From Ideonella paludis (GTDB taxonomy: Bacteria; Pseudomonadota; Gammaproteobacteria; Burkholderiales; Burkholderiaceae_C): a DNA stretch of 64,000 nucleotides. Shown here one piece after another: positions 33,267 to 42,192 of the stretch. Position 1 is the first letter of the stretch, and each line of letters starts with the position of its first letter. Both the position numbers and the translations under genes were made by a program. The notes under the pieces were generated by a model. It was not told the origin of the DNA. It was given only the letters and a program-made list of their open reading frames with translations, and made no database searches. Location: the NCBI RefSeq assembly GCF_018069865.1, contig NZ_JAGQDG010000001.1, positions 248,001 through 312,000 of the forward strand. Reading direction: 5' to 3'.

Positions 33267-34624
33267 CGCCCGGCGACACAGCGACTCAAGTCGCTCCCGC
33301 CCCCGTCAGCTTTGGCGAGGCCTTGCGCTTCTGGCTGAAGCTGGGCTTCATCAGTTTTGGTGGGCCGGCCGGTCAGATCGCCATCATGCACAGCGAGCTG
33401 GTGGAGCGCCGCCGCTGGATCAGCGAGAAGCGCTTTTTGCATGCGCTCAATTACTGCATGCTGCTGCCGGGGCCCGAGGCCCAGCAGCTCGCCACCTACC
33501 TGGGCTGGCTGATGCACCGCACCTGGGGCGGGGTGGTGGCCGGCGCCTTGTTTGTGCTGCCCTCGCTGCTGATCTTGATCGCCTTGAGCTGGCTCTATAT
33601 GGCCTGGGGGCATGTGGCGCTGGTGGCGGGCCTCTTTTACGGCATCAAGCCCGCCGTGGCCGCCATCGTGGTGCAAGCGGCCCACCGCATCGGCAGCCGG
33701 GCCTTGAAGAACCGCGCCTTGTGGGGGATTGCGGCCGCGTCCTTCGTCGCCATTTTTGCGGGCAATGTGCCCTTCCCGGCCATTGTGCTGGCGGCCGCCG
33801 TGGTGGGCGCTGTGGGGGGGCGGCTGCGGCCTGATGAGTTCAGCCTAGGCGGTGGCCATGGCAGCGCCAAGGCCAGCTATGGCCCTGCTTTGATCGACGA
33901 CGACACGCCTACGCCCGCCCATGCCCGCTTCTCGCCGGGGCGCCTGAGTGGGGTGGTGGCCGCCGGAGCGCTGCTGTGGCTGCTGCCCTTTGGGCTGCTG
34001 TGGAGCCTCTACGGCAGCCAAGGCACCTTGACGCAGATGGCCTGGTTCTTCACCAAGGCCGCGCTGCTGACTTTTGGCGGCGCCTATGCCGTGCTGCCTT
34101 ATGTGTATCAAGGGGCGGTCGGGCATTTTGGCTGGCTCAATGGCCGCCAGATGATGGACGGCTTGGCGCTGGGCGAAACCACGCCCGGGCCGCTGATCAT
34201 GGTGGTGGCTTTTGTGGGCTTTGTGGGCGGCTGGCAAAGCAGCGAGCTGGCCGCGCTGTGGGGGGCAGATCAGCGCCTGCTGGCCGGCTGTGTAGCCGCG
34301 TGCTTGGTGACCTGGTTCACGTTTCTGCCGTCTTTCATCTTCATCCTGGCCGGCGGGCCGCTGGTGGAGTCCACCCACGGCAAGCTCCACTTCACCGCCC
34401 CCTTGAGCGCCATCACCGCCGCCGTGGTGGGCGTGGTGCTGAACCTGGCCTTGTTCTTTGCCTATCACGCCCTGTGGCCCCAGGGCTGGGCAGGGGGGCT
34501 GGATGGGGCGGCCGCAGTCATTGCGGGCGTGGCCGTGCTGGCGCTGTTCAAGCTCAAGCGCAGTGTGATGGAGACGCTGGCGCTGTGCGCGGCCTTGGGA
34601 CTGGCCTGGACCCTGGCCACCTGA
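33263..34624 (+). CDS. chrA: Chromate transporter, ChrA family (two-domain)
   Basis: A 453-residue inner-membrane protein made of two homologous CHR domains. Domain one carries FWLKLGFISFGGPAGQIAIMH and LPGPEAQQLATYLGW; domain two repeats the pattern with FTKAALLTFGGAYAVLPYVYQ and ETTPGPLIMVVAFVGF. Family members expel chromate using the proton gradient. It overlaps the tag gene by ATGA. No chrB regulator is present nearby. The physiological substrate is not certain without data. Confidence 0.9.
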   Translation: MTPGDTATQVAPAPVSFGEALRFWLKLGFISFGGPAGQIAIMHSELVERRRWISEKRFLHALNYCMLLPGPEAQQLATYLGWLMHRTWGGVVAGALFVLPSLLILIALSWLYMAWGHVALVAGLFYGIKPAVAAIVVQAAHRIGSRALKNRALWGIAAASFVAIFAGNVPFPAIVLAAAVVGAVGGRLRPDEFSLGGGHGSAKASYGPALIDDDTPTPAHARFSPGRLSGVVAAGALLWLLPFGLLWSLYGSQGTLTQMAWFFTKAALLTFGGAYAVLPYVYQGAVGHFGWLNGRQMMDGLALGETTPGPLIMVVAFVGFVGGWQSSELAALWGADQRLLAGCVAACLVTWFTFLPSFIFILAGGPLVESTHGKLHFTAPLSAITAAVVGVVLNLALFFAYHALWPQGWAGGLDGAAAVIAGVAVLALFKLKRSVMETLALCAALGLAWTLAT

Positions 34625-34727
34625 GGCCCCTGCGGCGGCGCCAACACCCCCTTCAGAGTCAGGTCTTTTGGCCGAAAAACCCGTCAGCGGTCTGCGTGGC
34701 AGGCCGCCCTTCAGACGGGAGTGAACG

Positions 34728-36011
34728 ATGAGCGCAGCCCACGAGCTGGCCAGCCGCTGTGCGGTGCTATTGATTGAAGACCAGGCGCTGGTGCGCGACC
34801 TGGCCGCCCAGACCTTGCGCATGCGCCTGGGCTGCACGGTGGAAGCCGCGGGCACGCTGGCCGAGGCCCGGAAGCTGATCGACGCCCGTGGTGCGGACGC
34901 GCCCTTTTTTGTGGCGGTGGCCGACCTGCATTTGCCCGACGCCGACGCGGGCAAGATTCTCTCCACCCTGACCGCTGCTGACATTCCCGCCATCGGCGTG
35001 ACGGCCAGCTTCGACAAAGACCTGCGCGAGTCCATGCTGCTGCGCGGCGCGGTGGACTATGTCATCAAGGACAACACCCAAGTCTTTCGCTATGTGGCCG
35101 ACCAGATCCGACGCCTCTGGTGCAACCGCGGCCAAGCCGCGCTGGTGGTGGACGACTCCGCAGCGGCCCGCCAACTGGTGAAGAACTGGTTGGAGCGCCA
35201 GCAGCTCACCGTGTACTTGGCGGCCGACGGGCAAGAGGCGCTGGAGGTGTTCAAAGAGCACCCGGACATCTGCTTGGTGGTCACCGACTGCCACATGCCG
35301 CGCATGGACGGCTTTGGCCTGGTGGGCCAGTTGCGCCGCAAGCATGACCGCGAACACCTGGCCATCGTTGGCGTCTCGTCGAGCGACGACAACTCGCTCT
35401 CAGCCCGCTTCTTGAAGCTCGGCGCCAATGATTACCTGGGCAAGCCCTTCACCTATGAAGAGCTGTGCGCCCGCGTCAATCAGAACATCGCCATGCTCGA
35501 CAGCGTGGCCACGCTGCGCGAGCAAGCCACGCGCGACGCCCTGACCGGCCTGTTCAACCGCCGCCATTTCTATGACCAAGCGCCGCTGCATGCCCGCAGT
35601 GCGGCGGTGAATGGCCAAGTCCATGCCACGCTGATGCTGGACATCGACTTCTTCAAAAAGGTCAACGACACCTACGGCCACCCGGCGGGCGACGCGGTGA
35701 TCCGCCACATGGCACAACTGCTGGCCCGCCACTTCAATGACGGCTTGGTGGCGCGCCTGGGCGGCGAAGAGTTCTCGGTGATGCTCACCACCACACCCGC
35801 TGAGGCCAAAGCGCGGGCAGAGGCCTTCAGGCAAGCCCTGGAAGAGTCGCCCACCGCCCATGATGGCCGGGTGCTGAGCTGCACCTGCAGCGTGGGCCTG
35901 TGCCTGACGCCCGGCCTGCCCGCGCATGAGCTGCTGCAACGCGCCGACCTGCTGCTCTATGAAGCCAAGAGCAGCGGCCGCAACCGGGTGTGCGCCAGCG
36001 ACGCGCCCTGA
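34728..36011 (+). CDS. Diguanylate cyclase with two receiver domains (REC-REC-GGDEF)
   Basis: A 427-residue response regulator that makes cyclic di-GMP. Receiver 1 has acidic E17/D18, phospho-acceptor D66 and K115; receiver 2 has D143/D144, D188 and K240. The GGDEF domain follows from about 265, with active-site GGEEF at 346-350 and DIDFFKKVND. The RxxD inhibitory site five residues before GGEEF is missing, as Gly replaces the Asp, so product inhibition should be weak. There is no DNA-binding domain, and the cognate kinase is not adjacent. A strong terminator follows. Confidence 0.92.
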   Translation: MSAAHELASRCAVLLIEDQALVRDLAAQTLRMRLGCTVEAAGTLAEARKLIDARGADAPFFVAVADLHLPDADAGKILSTLTAADIPAIGVTASFDKDLRESMLLRGAVDYVIKDNTQVFRYVADQIRRLWCNRGQAALVVDDSAAARQLVKNWLERQQLTVYLAADGQEALEVFKEHPDICLVVTDCHMPRMDGFGLVGQLRRKHDREHLAIVGVSSSDDNSLSARFLKLGANDYLGKPFTYEELCARVNQNIAMLDSVATLREQATRDALTGLFNRRHFYDQAPLHARSAAVNGQVHATLMLDIDFFKKVNDTYGHPAGDAVIRHMAQLLARHFNDGLVARLGGEEFSVMLTTTPAEAKARAEAFRQALEESPTAHDGRVLSCTCSVGLCLTPGLPAHELLQRADLLLYEAKSSGRNRVCASDAP

Positions 36012-36080
36012 GCGGCACCCGCGCAGGCTTGGGCGCAGATGCAGCGCCCAAGCGGAGCAGAAAACAGGGCTGAAAAGCAA

Positions 36081-36108
36081 AAAAGCCAGGTCGTGAAACC
36101 TGGCTTTT
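36081..36108. terminator. Bidirectional Rho-independent terminator
   Basis: Perfect 11-bp stem AAAAGCCAGGT / ACCTGGCTTTT with loop CGTGAA, flanked by A's on the left and T's on the right so that it works on both strands. It ends the cyclase transcript on plus and the tRNA transcript on minus. Confidence 0.88.
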
Positions 36109-36119
36109 TGCTGTGCGTT

Positions 36120-36195
36120 TGGAGCGGGATAAGAGGCTCGAACTCTCGACCTATACCTTGGCAAGGTATCGCTCTACCAACTGAGCTAATCCCGC
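36120..36195 (-). tRNA. tRNA-Gly (anticodon GCC)
   Basis: A 76-base cloverleaf including an encoded CCA. The acceptor GCGGGAT pairs with ATCCCGC, the D-arm is TAGCTCAGTTGGTAGAGC, the anticodon loop CTTGCCAAG, and the T-arm contains GTTCGAG. It is downstream of tRNA-Phe on the same strand and followed by the shared terminator. Confidence 0.95.
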
Positions 36196-36202
36196 ATTTC
36201 TT

Positions 36203-36278
36203 TGGTGGCCTGGGGCGGAATCGAACCACCGACACGCGGATTTTCAATCCGCTGCTCTACCAACTGAGCTACCAGGCC
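36203..36278 (-). tRNA. tRNA-Phe (anticodon GAA)
   Basis: A 76-base cloverleaf with encoded CCA. The acceptor GGCCTGG pairs with CCAGGCC, the anticodon loop is ATTGAAAAT, and the T-loop GTTCGATTC. It lies seven bases upstream of tRNA-Gly, so both are in one transcript from the promoter at 36292-36319. Confidence 0.95.
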
Positions 36279-36291
36279 ACGAAAGACAGCT

Positions 36292-36319
36292 ATTCTAGCA
36301 CGACTTTTTGCGCTGTCTT
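36292..36319 (-). promoter_or_regulatory. Probable sigma-70 promoter of the tRNA-Phe/Gly operon
   Basis: On the minus strand, AAGACA (36319-36314) and TAGAAT (36297-36292) are 16 bases apart and lie 13 bases before the tRNA-Phe 5' end, a good match to -35/-10 boxes. It separates tRNA transcription from the upstream ntrYX-like genes. Confidence 0.6.
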
Positions 36320-36355
36320 GTTTTGTGAGGCCGCGTGTGCAAATTCAGGCGTCGC

Positions 36356-37075
36356 TCAGTGCGAACCGCCGCGTTTGTTGCGCGAGAGATCGACGCCCAA
36401 TTGCTTGAGCTTGCGATAGAGGTGGGTGCGCTCCAGCCCGGTTTTCTCGGCCACGCGGGTCATGGAGCCGTTCTCGCGGGCGAGGTGGAACTCGAAGTAA
36501 GCCTTCTCGAAGGCATCGCGGGCTTCGCGCAGCGGGCGGTCCAGGTCAAAGCTCTGTTCACTCTGAGGGCCCAAATCGACGGGCATGCTGGGCAGGCCCA
36601 TGCCGCCGGTCATGGCGGACTCCACCGTCAGGTCGGCCTCTAGGCGCTGGCCCGGCAGCACATTGACACTGATGGGGCTGATGCTGCCCAAAGCACCAGG
36701 CGCGCGGGCGGGTGCCTTGGCCAAGCCCTGCTCCACCGCACGCAGCAGCTTTTGCAAGGTGATGGGCTTTTCGAGGAAGGCGGTGGCACCGTACTTGGTG
36801 GCTTCAACCGCCGTGTCGATGGTGCCGTGGCCGCTCATCATGATGACGGGCATGTTCAGCTGACCGGTAGCGCCCCACTCTTTGAGCAAGGTGATGCCAT
36901 CGACATCGGGCATCCAGATGTCCAGCAGAACCAAATCGGGGCGGCTGCGCTCACGCGCGGCTCTGGCCTGCGTGGCGTTTTCTGCGATCTCGATCGCGTG
37001 GCCTTCGTCGGTGAGGATTTCCGACAAGAGGGCCCGGATGCCCATTTCGTCGTCGACTACAAGAATGGTTGCCAT
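36356..37075 (-). CDS. NtrX-like response regulator lacking the AAA+ domain
   Basis: A 239-residue protein. Residues 1-115 form a receiver domain (D52 in LLDIWMPDVDG, K in EKPITLQ) very like NtrX. The central region is linker, and the C-terminus is a Fis-type helix-turn-helix (MTRVAEKTGLERTHLYRKLKQLGVDL). The sigma-54-activating ATPase domain that NtrX normally has between them is absent, so it cannot open sigma-54 promoters in the usual way and may act as a simple activator or repressor. It is 21 bases downstream of its likely kinase. Confidence 0.87.
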   Translation of the reverse strand: MATILVVDDEMGIRALLSEILTDEGHAIEIAENATQARAARERSRPDLVLLDIWMPDVDGITLLKEWGATGQLNMPVIMMSGHGTIDTAVEATKYGATAFLEKPITLQKLLRAVEQGLAKAPARAPGALGSISPISVNVLPGQRLEADLTVESAMTGGMGLPSMPVDLGPQSEQSFDLDRPLREARDAFEKAYFEFHLARENGSMTRVAEKTGLERTHLYRKLKQLGVDLSRNKRGGSH

Positions 37076-37096
37076 GAAGTCCCTTGCCTGCGGGGT

Positions 37097-39361
37097 TTAG
37101 CTGGTGCCAGACCCCGGAAGGTGTCCCTGCTCTGCTGTAAAACTTGAAAATGATAACGAAACCTGCGCACCACCGGCCAATGCCTCGCTCCCGTCAGTGG
37201 GGGCCAAGTTTCCGATGCGAACGCGCGCGCCGTGTTCGTCAGCAATCTTCTTGACCACCGCCAGCCCCAGGCCGGTGCCCTTGCTCTTGGTGGTCACGTA
37301 AGGCTCAAAGGCGCGCTTGAGCACCTTCTCGCTGAATCCCGGCCCATTGTCCGTCACTTTAAGGCGAACCATTCGCGGGCGGCCATCCTCGAAGCGCGCC
37401 AGCTCGGTGCTGATCTGCACACGGGCGTCGCTGCGGCCCGACACGGCGTCCAAACCGTTCTGCACCAGGTTGTGGATGACCTGGCGCAATTGCGTCGGAT
37501 CGCCTTGGATGTGCGGCAGCGCCGGCTCGCAGCGCGCCTGCAACTGCCCCAGGTCTTGCTCGTTGCCGTAGAGGGCCAGCACCTCGGCCACCAAGGCGTT
37601 CAGGTCAATGGCGGCCAACCGTGCTGCGGGCAGGCGCGCATAGTCGCGGAACTCGTTGACCAACTGCTTCATGGCCTGCACTTGGTTGACGATGGTCGCC
37701 ACCGAGCGGTTGAGCATGGCGGCGTCAGTGGCCTCCAACTTGGCTTCCAGCTTGTGCTGCAAGCGCTCGGCCGAGAGCTGGATGGGCGTGAGCGGGTTCT
37801 TGATCTCATGAGCCAAGCGGCGCGCCACCTCGCTCCAGGCGGCCGAGCGCTGGGCGGACACCACTTCGGTGATGTCATCAAACACCATCAGCCGCGCGCC
37901 GCGCGGCAGGTCGGCGCCACGCACCAGCAAGGTCAGCACATCGTCGTCGGCCCCCACGCGCAGCTCAAACGCGTCTTGCCAGTGGTCGCGCTCACCGTCT
38001 TCTGGGCTTGTCTCATGCGCATCAAAGCGCTGCCAAACGGCTTGAGCAAAGGCCTCCAGCGCGGGCACCTCGCCCAAGCCGCGGCCCACATAGGCCGACA
38101 AGGGTGCCCGCAGGATGCGGGTGGAGCCGGGGTTGACGGTGTCGATGTGCTTGTCGCGGTCAAACACAATCACGCCCGCCGTGAGGTTGTCCAAAATGGT
38201 TTGGAGCCGGGTGCGAGCGCTCTCCAACTGCCGCAGCGAGGCTTCGGCCTGCTCGCGCGCGCTGCCCAATTGGCCCGTCATATCGGCAAAGCTGCGGGTC
38301 AGGCCGCCCAGCTCGTCGCGCGAGGCAAACACCGGCTTCACGCTCAGGTCGCCCGCCGCCACCTGGCGCATGCCCTCGGCCAGCAGCAGCAGCGGCTTGG
38401 CCAATTGGTTGCCCAGCACCACCGCCAGCAACACCGCGCCGAACACCGACAACACGAGGGAGAGCGTCAGCGTGCCGATGTACATGCGACGCAGACCATC
38501 ACGCGCCAAGATGCGCTGCTGATAATCGCGGTAGGCAGCTTGGACGATCAAGGCATCGCGGGCCAAGGCCTCGGGCAAAACCCGCACCGCCATCAAGAAG
38601 CGCTCACCTTCGGGCACCAAGCTCAGGCTGTTGCTGGGCACGGGCACCAAAACGCGGACTCTGGAGACGACTTTGGGGCTGCCGCCCACTTCGTCCTCCA
38701 GGCCTTCCACCACGGTGGCGACCCGGCTGCCCCGGGCCTGGCGCAAGAGCAAGGCCGAAGGCCGCTCAAGCTCTGCATCGGCCTGGGTGCTGACCGTCAC
38801 CAACATCTGCCCCGAGGCGCCCACGATGGCCATTTCCTGGGCGCCCAATTCCTCGCGCAGGCGCTCCAGCGCGGCCAATTCAGGCTCGCCATTGCGGCGC
38901 TCGCTCAGGCGCAAGGCTGCACTTCGCACCTTCTCGCCCATGTCGTCGGCCATCGCGTTCAAGGTGCCCTTGCCCAAGGCCAGGCCGGCATCCAGCGCGC
39001 GGGCCACCCGCACATCGAACCAGGCCTCCACACTGCGCGACACAAACTGGTAGCTCACCGTGTAGATCAGCGCGCCGGGCAGCACGCCCACCAGCGCAAA
39101 AATGCCGGCCAACTTGATGAGCAGGCGGCTGCCGAACTTGCCCTGGCGCAGGCGCACCACCAAGCGGACAGCCGCCACGAGGATGACCACCAAGAGCAGC
39201 GTGGCCACCACGGCATTGACCACGAACAGCCAACCAATATGGCGTTCATAGCGCTCAGGCCCTTGGGCCAAGAGTGACAGCAAAGCTGCCAGCACCAAGC
39301 CCAGCCCGGACGCCGCCAGCAGGGCAATGCCCCAACCCCAGCGCTTGGACGAGACCCTCAT
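37097..39361 (-). CDS. ntrY: NtrY-like membrane sensor histidine kinase
   Basis: A 754-residue kinase. Two or three N-terminal transmembrane segments are followed by a periplasmic sensor region, another helix near 300-330, a HAMP domain (LLLLAEGMRQVAAGDLSVKP), a PAS domain, a phospho-acceptor helix with the NtrY hallmark LAHEIKNPLTPIQLSAERL, and an ATPase (VTDNGPGFSEKVL, GTGLGLAVVKKIADEHGA). It should phosphorylate the NtrX-like regulator downstream; NtrYX systems respond to nitrogen or redox state. One base separates it from the DUF4390 gene. Confidence 0.92.
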   Translation of the reverse strand: MRVSSKRWGWGIALLAASGLGLVLAALLSLLAQGPERYERHIGWLFVVNAVVATLLLVVILVAAVRLVVRLRQGKFGSRLLIKLAGIFALVGVLPGALIYTVSYQFVSRSVEAWFDVRVARALDAGLALGKGTLNAMADDMGEKVRSAALRLSERRNGEPELAALERLREELGAQEMAIVGASGQMLVTVSTQADAELERPSALLLRQARGSRVATVVEGLEDEVGGSPKVVSRVRVLVPVPSNSLSLVPEGERFLMAVRVLPEALARDALIVQAAYRDYQQRILARDGLRRMYIGTLTLSLVLSVFGAVLLAVVLGNQLAKPLLLLAEGMRQVAAGDLSVKPVFASRDELGGLTRSFADMTGQLGSAREQAEASLRQLESARTRLQTILDNLTAGVIVFDRDKHIDTVNPGSTRILRAPLSAYVGRGLGEVPALEAFAQAVWQRFDAHETSPEDGERDHWQDAFELRVGADDDVLTLLVRGADLPRGARLMVFDDITEVVSAQRSAAWSEVARRLAHEIKNPLTPIQLSAERLQHKLEAKLEATDAAMLNRSVATIVNQVQAMKQLVNEFRDYARLPAARLAAIDLNALVAEVLALYGNEQDLGQLQARCEPALPHIQGDPTQLRQVIHNLVQNGLDAVSGRSDARVQISTELARFEDGRPRMVRLKVTDNGPGFSEKVLKRAFEPYVTTKSKGTGLGLAVVKKIADEHGARVRIGNLAPTDGSEALAGGAQVSLSFSSFTAEQGHLPGSGTS

Positions 39362-39362
39362 G

Positions 39363-39962
39363 TCAGTAGTCGATCTTCAGCTTGCGCTCAATCGCCAGCC
39401 GCCAATCAGCCTGCGCCGCCAGGTCGAGTTGCATGGGGCGCGGCAACTGGTTGGCGTCCAGCCGGTAGCTGAACTCCACCTCGTAGCGCTCACCCAGGTC
39501 CAACTGCTCGGGGTCGGCAATCTTCCAGTCGGTGGCCCGAGTCACGGTGGCCAGGGCCTCGCTCAGGCTGGGGAAGTTTTGGCTCAGCGCACCAAAGCTG
39601 ACGCGCCAAGACGAGGTCAAGGGTTGGTACGACAGCCGCCACGTGCGCGAAGCCCGGGTGATGCGCTCATTGCGCCAATACCAGCGCACCCGGTTGACCT
39701 GGGCCTCGGCCACGAAATAGACCGGCACCCCGCGCTGCAGCGCTTCCTCCACCGCTTTGGACAGCGCCGGCTTGGCCACAAAGCTCAAGACCAGCGCGCC
39801 TTCTTGGCGCTCTAAGGTCAAGGTCGGCAGCTCCATGCTCTGCGCCTGCACCGCCGCACTGGGCAGCAGCAAGAACAGCGCCATGCACCACGCACCCATG
39901 GCCGCGGCCAGACCACGCGCAAGGCGGGTCGCCACAGCCAGCAGGGCAGCGAATGGGTTCAC
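39363..39962 (-). CDS. DUF4390 exported protein
   Basis: A 199-residue protein with an N-terminal signal peptide (hydrophobic core WCMALFLLLPSAAVQAQ). The mature part has the DUF4390 pattern: VPVYFVAEAQVNRVRWYWRNERI and YQPLTSSWRVSFG, probably a beta-rich periplasmic protein. Function is unknown. It sits between rsmB and ntrY, one base from ntrY, the standard position in Burkholderiales, which suggests a role linked to the sensor kinase. Confidence 0.83.
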   Translation of the reverse strand: MNPFAALLAVATRLARGLAAAMGAWCMALFLLLPSAAVQAQSMELPTLTLERQEGALVLSFVAKPALSKAVEEALQRGVPVYFVAEAQVNRVRWYWRNERITRASRTWRLSYQPLTSSWRVSFGALSQNFPSLSEALATVTRATDWKIADPEQLDLGERYEVEFSYRLDANQLPRPMQLDLAAQADWRLAIERKLKIDY

Positions 39963-40007
39963 GTCAATGGCAGCAAAAGGGCAGACCGGTGGGGGTCAAA
40001 CGGCGCT

Positions 40008-41351
40008 TCAGGATGTCGGTTTGTGCAACACCGCATAGAAGAAACCGTCGGCTGCGGCGACAGCCGTCGCAGCCGCGCCATTGTCCGGCAGCGGCAGGCA
40101 ATGGCCAGGAGAGTCCGGGTCTAGCCGGGCTTGATCCTGGGGGATGCGTTGCAAAAATGCGTCGATCTGGTGCTGCCCTTCCGCCTTGAAGAGCGAGCAG
40201 GTGGCATAGACCAAGCGCCCGCCGGGCTTGAGCAGGGGCCACAGCGCGTCCAGCAACTCGGCCTGGGTGCGGGCCAGCGCCGTCACATCCTCGGGGCGGC
40301 GCAGCCAGGCAATGTCCGGGTGGCGCCGCACAATGCCCGAGGCCGTGCAGGGCGCATCCAGCAAGATCGCATCAAAGGGCTGGCCGTCCCACCACGTCGC
40401 GACCTGGCGCGCGTCAGCGGCCTTGAGCTCGGCGGTGGCGCCCACGCGGTCCAAGGTCTGCTTCACCCGAGCCAGGCGGCTGGCATCGGCATCCAAGGCC
40501 AGCAGGTTCAGGCTGGGCGCTCGCTCCAACAGGTGCGCGGTTTTGCCACCGGGCGCTGCGCACGCATCCAGCACACGAGCGCCAGCGGGCAAGCCTGCCC
40601 CCAAGACGAGCCCGGCCGCGCGCTGGGCCGAGAGGTCTTGCACCGAGACATCGCCCTGCGCAAAGCCGGGCAGGCGCTCCACCGGCCAGCCGCGATCCAG
40701 CACCACCGCATCATCAAAACCAGGCACGGCATGCGCGGCAATGCCGGCCTCAGCCAAGCGCGCCACGACGCTCTGCGGCGTGCCCCGGCCGCGATGCACC
40801 CGCAAGGCCATGGGCGGGTGCAGGTGCGCTTGCAGCAGCAGGGTTTGCCACTGCTCGGGCCAATCGCGGCGCACGCGCTCGATCCACCACAGCGGGTGGT
40901 TCCAGGCCGCCACCGGGTCTTGCTGGACCTTGGCCACCCAGACGTCGCGCTCACGCAAAAAACGGCGCAGCACGGCGTTCACAAAGCTGGCGGCCGCAGG
41001 CATGCGCTTGCGGGCCGCCGTGACGGCCTGATCCACCAAGGTGTGCTCGGGGTAGGGCGGGTTCTCATCGGGCCATAACAGGGCCAGCGCGGTGATCAGC
41101 AGCGCCTCGACATTGGGTGGCGGCTGGCGCGGTGCCAAGCCCGCCCGCACAGCCTGGGCCGCGCCCAGGCGGCGCAAGACGGCAAAGCTCAAGGCCTGAG
41201 TGCCACCACGCGCTGCAGGCGGGGCTTTGGCCAGCACATCGGTCAGCGAGCGACCCGAGCGCACGGCCTGCACGGCCTCGCTGGTCAGCTCCAAAAGCCG
41301 CGACAAAGGCGGCCCGGCATGAGGGGAAGGGGAAGTGTTTGACGCATTCAC
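40008..41351 (-). CDS. rsmB: 16S rRNA (cytosine-967 C5)-methyltransferase
   Basis: A 447-residue enzyme. An N-terminal NusB-like RNA-binding domain (about 1-150) precedes a Rossmann methyltransferase domain with SAM motif LDACAAPGGKTAHLLE, LDAPCTASGIVRRHPDIAW and the catalytic cysteine in ATCSLFKAEG. It methylates C967 of 16S rRNA. The start is GTG 41351. First gene of the rsmB - DUF4390 - ntrY - ntrX-like cluster. Confidence 0.92.
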   Translation of the reverse strand: MNASNTSPSPHAGPPLSRLLELTSEAVQAVRSGRSLTDVLAKAPPAARGGTQALSFAVLRRLGAAQAVRAGLAPRQPPPNVEALLITALALLWPDENPPYPEHTLVDQAVTAARKRMPAAASFVNAVLRRFLRERDVWVAKVQQDPVAAWNHPLWWIERVRRDWPEQWQTLLLQAHLHPPMALRVHRGRGTPQSVVARLAEAGIAAHAVPGFDDAVVLDRGWPVERLPGFAQGDVSVQDLSAQRAAGLVLGAGLPAGARVLDACAAPGGKTAHLLERAPSLNLLALDADASRLARVKQTLDRVGATAELKAADARQVATWWDGQPFDAILLDAPCTASGIVRRHPDIAWLRRPEDVTALARTQAELLDALWPLLKPGGRLVYATCSLFKAEGQHQIDAFLQRIPQDQARLDPDSPGHCLPLPDNGAAATAVAAADGFFYAVLHKPTS

Positions 41352-41434
41352 CCACTGAGTCTAGCCCCGCGCCCGCAAGGTCTTTGGCTTCTGCCCCACA
41401 ATCAGCCCTCGATCACGCTCGTCAGGAGCCCGGC

Positions 41435-42178
41435 ATGGCCGACCCCACTCAAGCCCCTTCCCGCCCTTCGGGCCTCATCTTGGATGAGGCCGATCTGGCC
41501 CAAATGCCCGCCTCCGAGCGGATCCGCTACCGCCTGGTGGGCGCAGATAAGCGCTATCACGCCAATGACAACATCTCGGCCTTTGTGCGCGAAGGCGAGC
41601 TCGCCGAGATCAAGGCCGAGGTCCAGGCCAAGATGGCCGAGGTGCTCAAGGCCCTGGTGATCGACACCGAGAGCGACCACAACACCCAAGAGACGGCCAA
41701 GCGCGTGGCCAAAATGTTTGTCGAAGAAGTGTTCCGGGGGCGCTATCAGCCCATGCCCGATGTCACCGAGTTCCCGAACATCTCGCGCTTGAACGAGCTG
41801 ATGATCGTCGGCCCCATCACCGTGCGCAGCGCCTGCTCGCACCACATGTGCCCCATCATCGGCAAGCTCTGGATCGGCGTGCTGCCCAACGAGCACTCCA
41901 ACCTGATTGGCCTGTCTAAGTACGCTCGCATTGCCGACTGGATCATGAGCCGCCCGCAGATCCAGGAAGAAGCCGTGATCATGCTGGCCGACACTTTGTT
42001 GGAACGCGTCAAACCTGACGGTTTAGCCATCGTCATGGAAGCCGATCATTTCTGCATGGCCTGGCGCGGGGTGAAAGACAATGACTCCGCCATGACCAAT
42101 AGCGTGATGCGCGGCGCCTTCCTGAAAGACGCCAACCTGCGTCGCGAATTCCTGTCGCTGCTGCCCAAGAAGTCCTGA
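41435..42178 (+). CDS. folE: GTP cyclohydrolase I
   Basis: A 247-residue enzyme converting GTP to dihydroneopterin triphosphate, the first step of folate biosynthesis. The zinc site is in ACSHHMCPI (Cys and His) and FCMAWRGVKD (Cys); the QIQEE-type segment and IGLSKYARI are typical. AGGAG six bases upstream supports ATG 41435. A BLUF gene follows 14 bases after the stop with its own AAGGAG, so the two are very likely cotranscribed. Confidence 0.93.
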   Translation: MADPTQAPSRPSGLILDEADLAQMPASERIRYRLVGADKRYHANDNISAFVREGELAEIKAEVQAKMAEVLKALVIDTESDHNTQETAKRVAKMFVEEVFRGRYQPMPDVTEFPNISRLNELMIVGPITVRSACSHHMCPIIGKLWIGVLPNEHSNLIGLSKYARIADWIMSRPQIQEEAVIMLADTLLERVKPDGLAIVMEADHFCMAWRGVKDNDSAMTNSVMRGAFLKDANLRREFLSLLPKKS

Positions 42179-42192
42179 AGGAGCCCTTCATC

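Noticed and set aside
36120-36278. tRNA pair as the attachment site of an integrated element
   Set aside because: Both tRNAs are intact, with no integrase or duplicated 3' end nearby, and flanking genes are core.
37232-39277. A 681-codon open frame antisense to ntrY
   Set aside because: The translation is low-quality and the opposite strand is a clear histidine kinase with HAMP, H-box and ATPase motifs.
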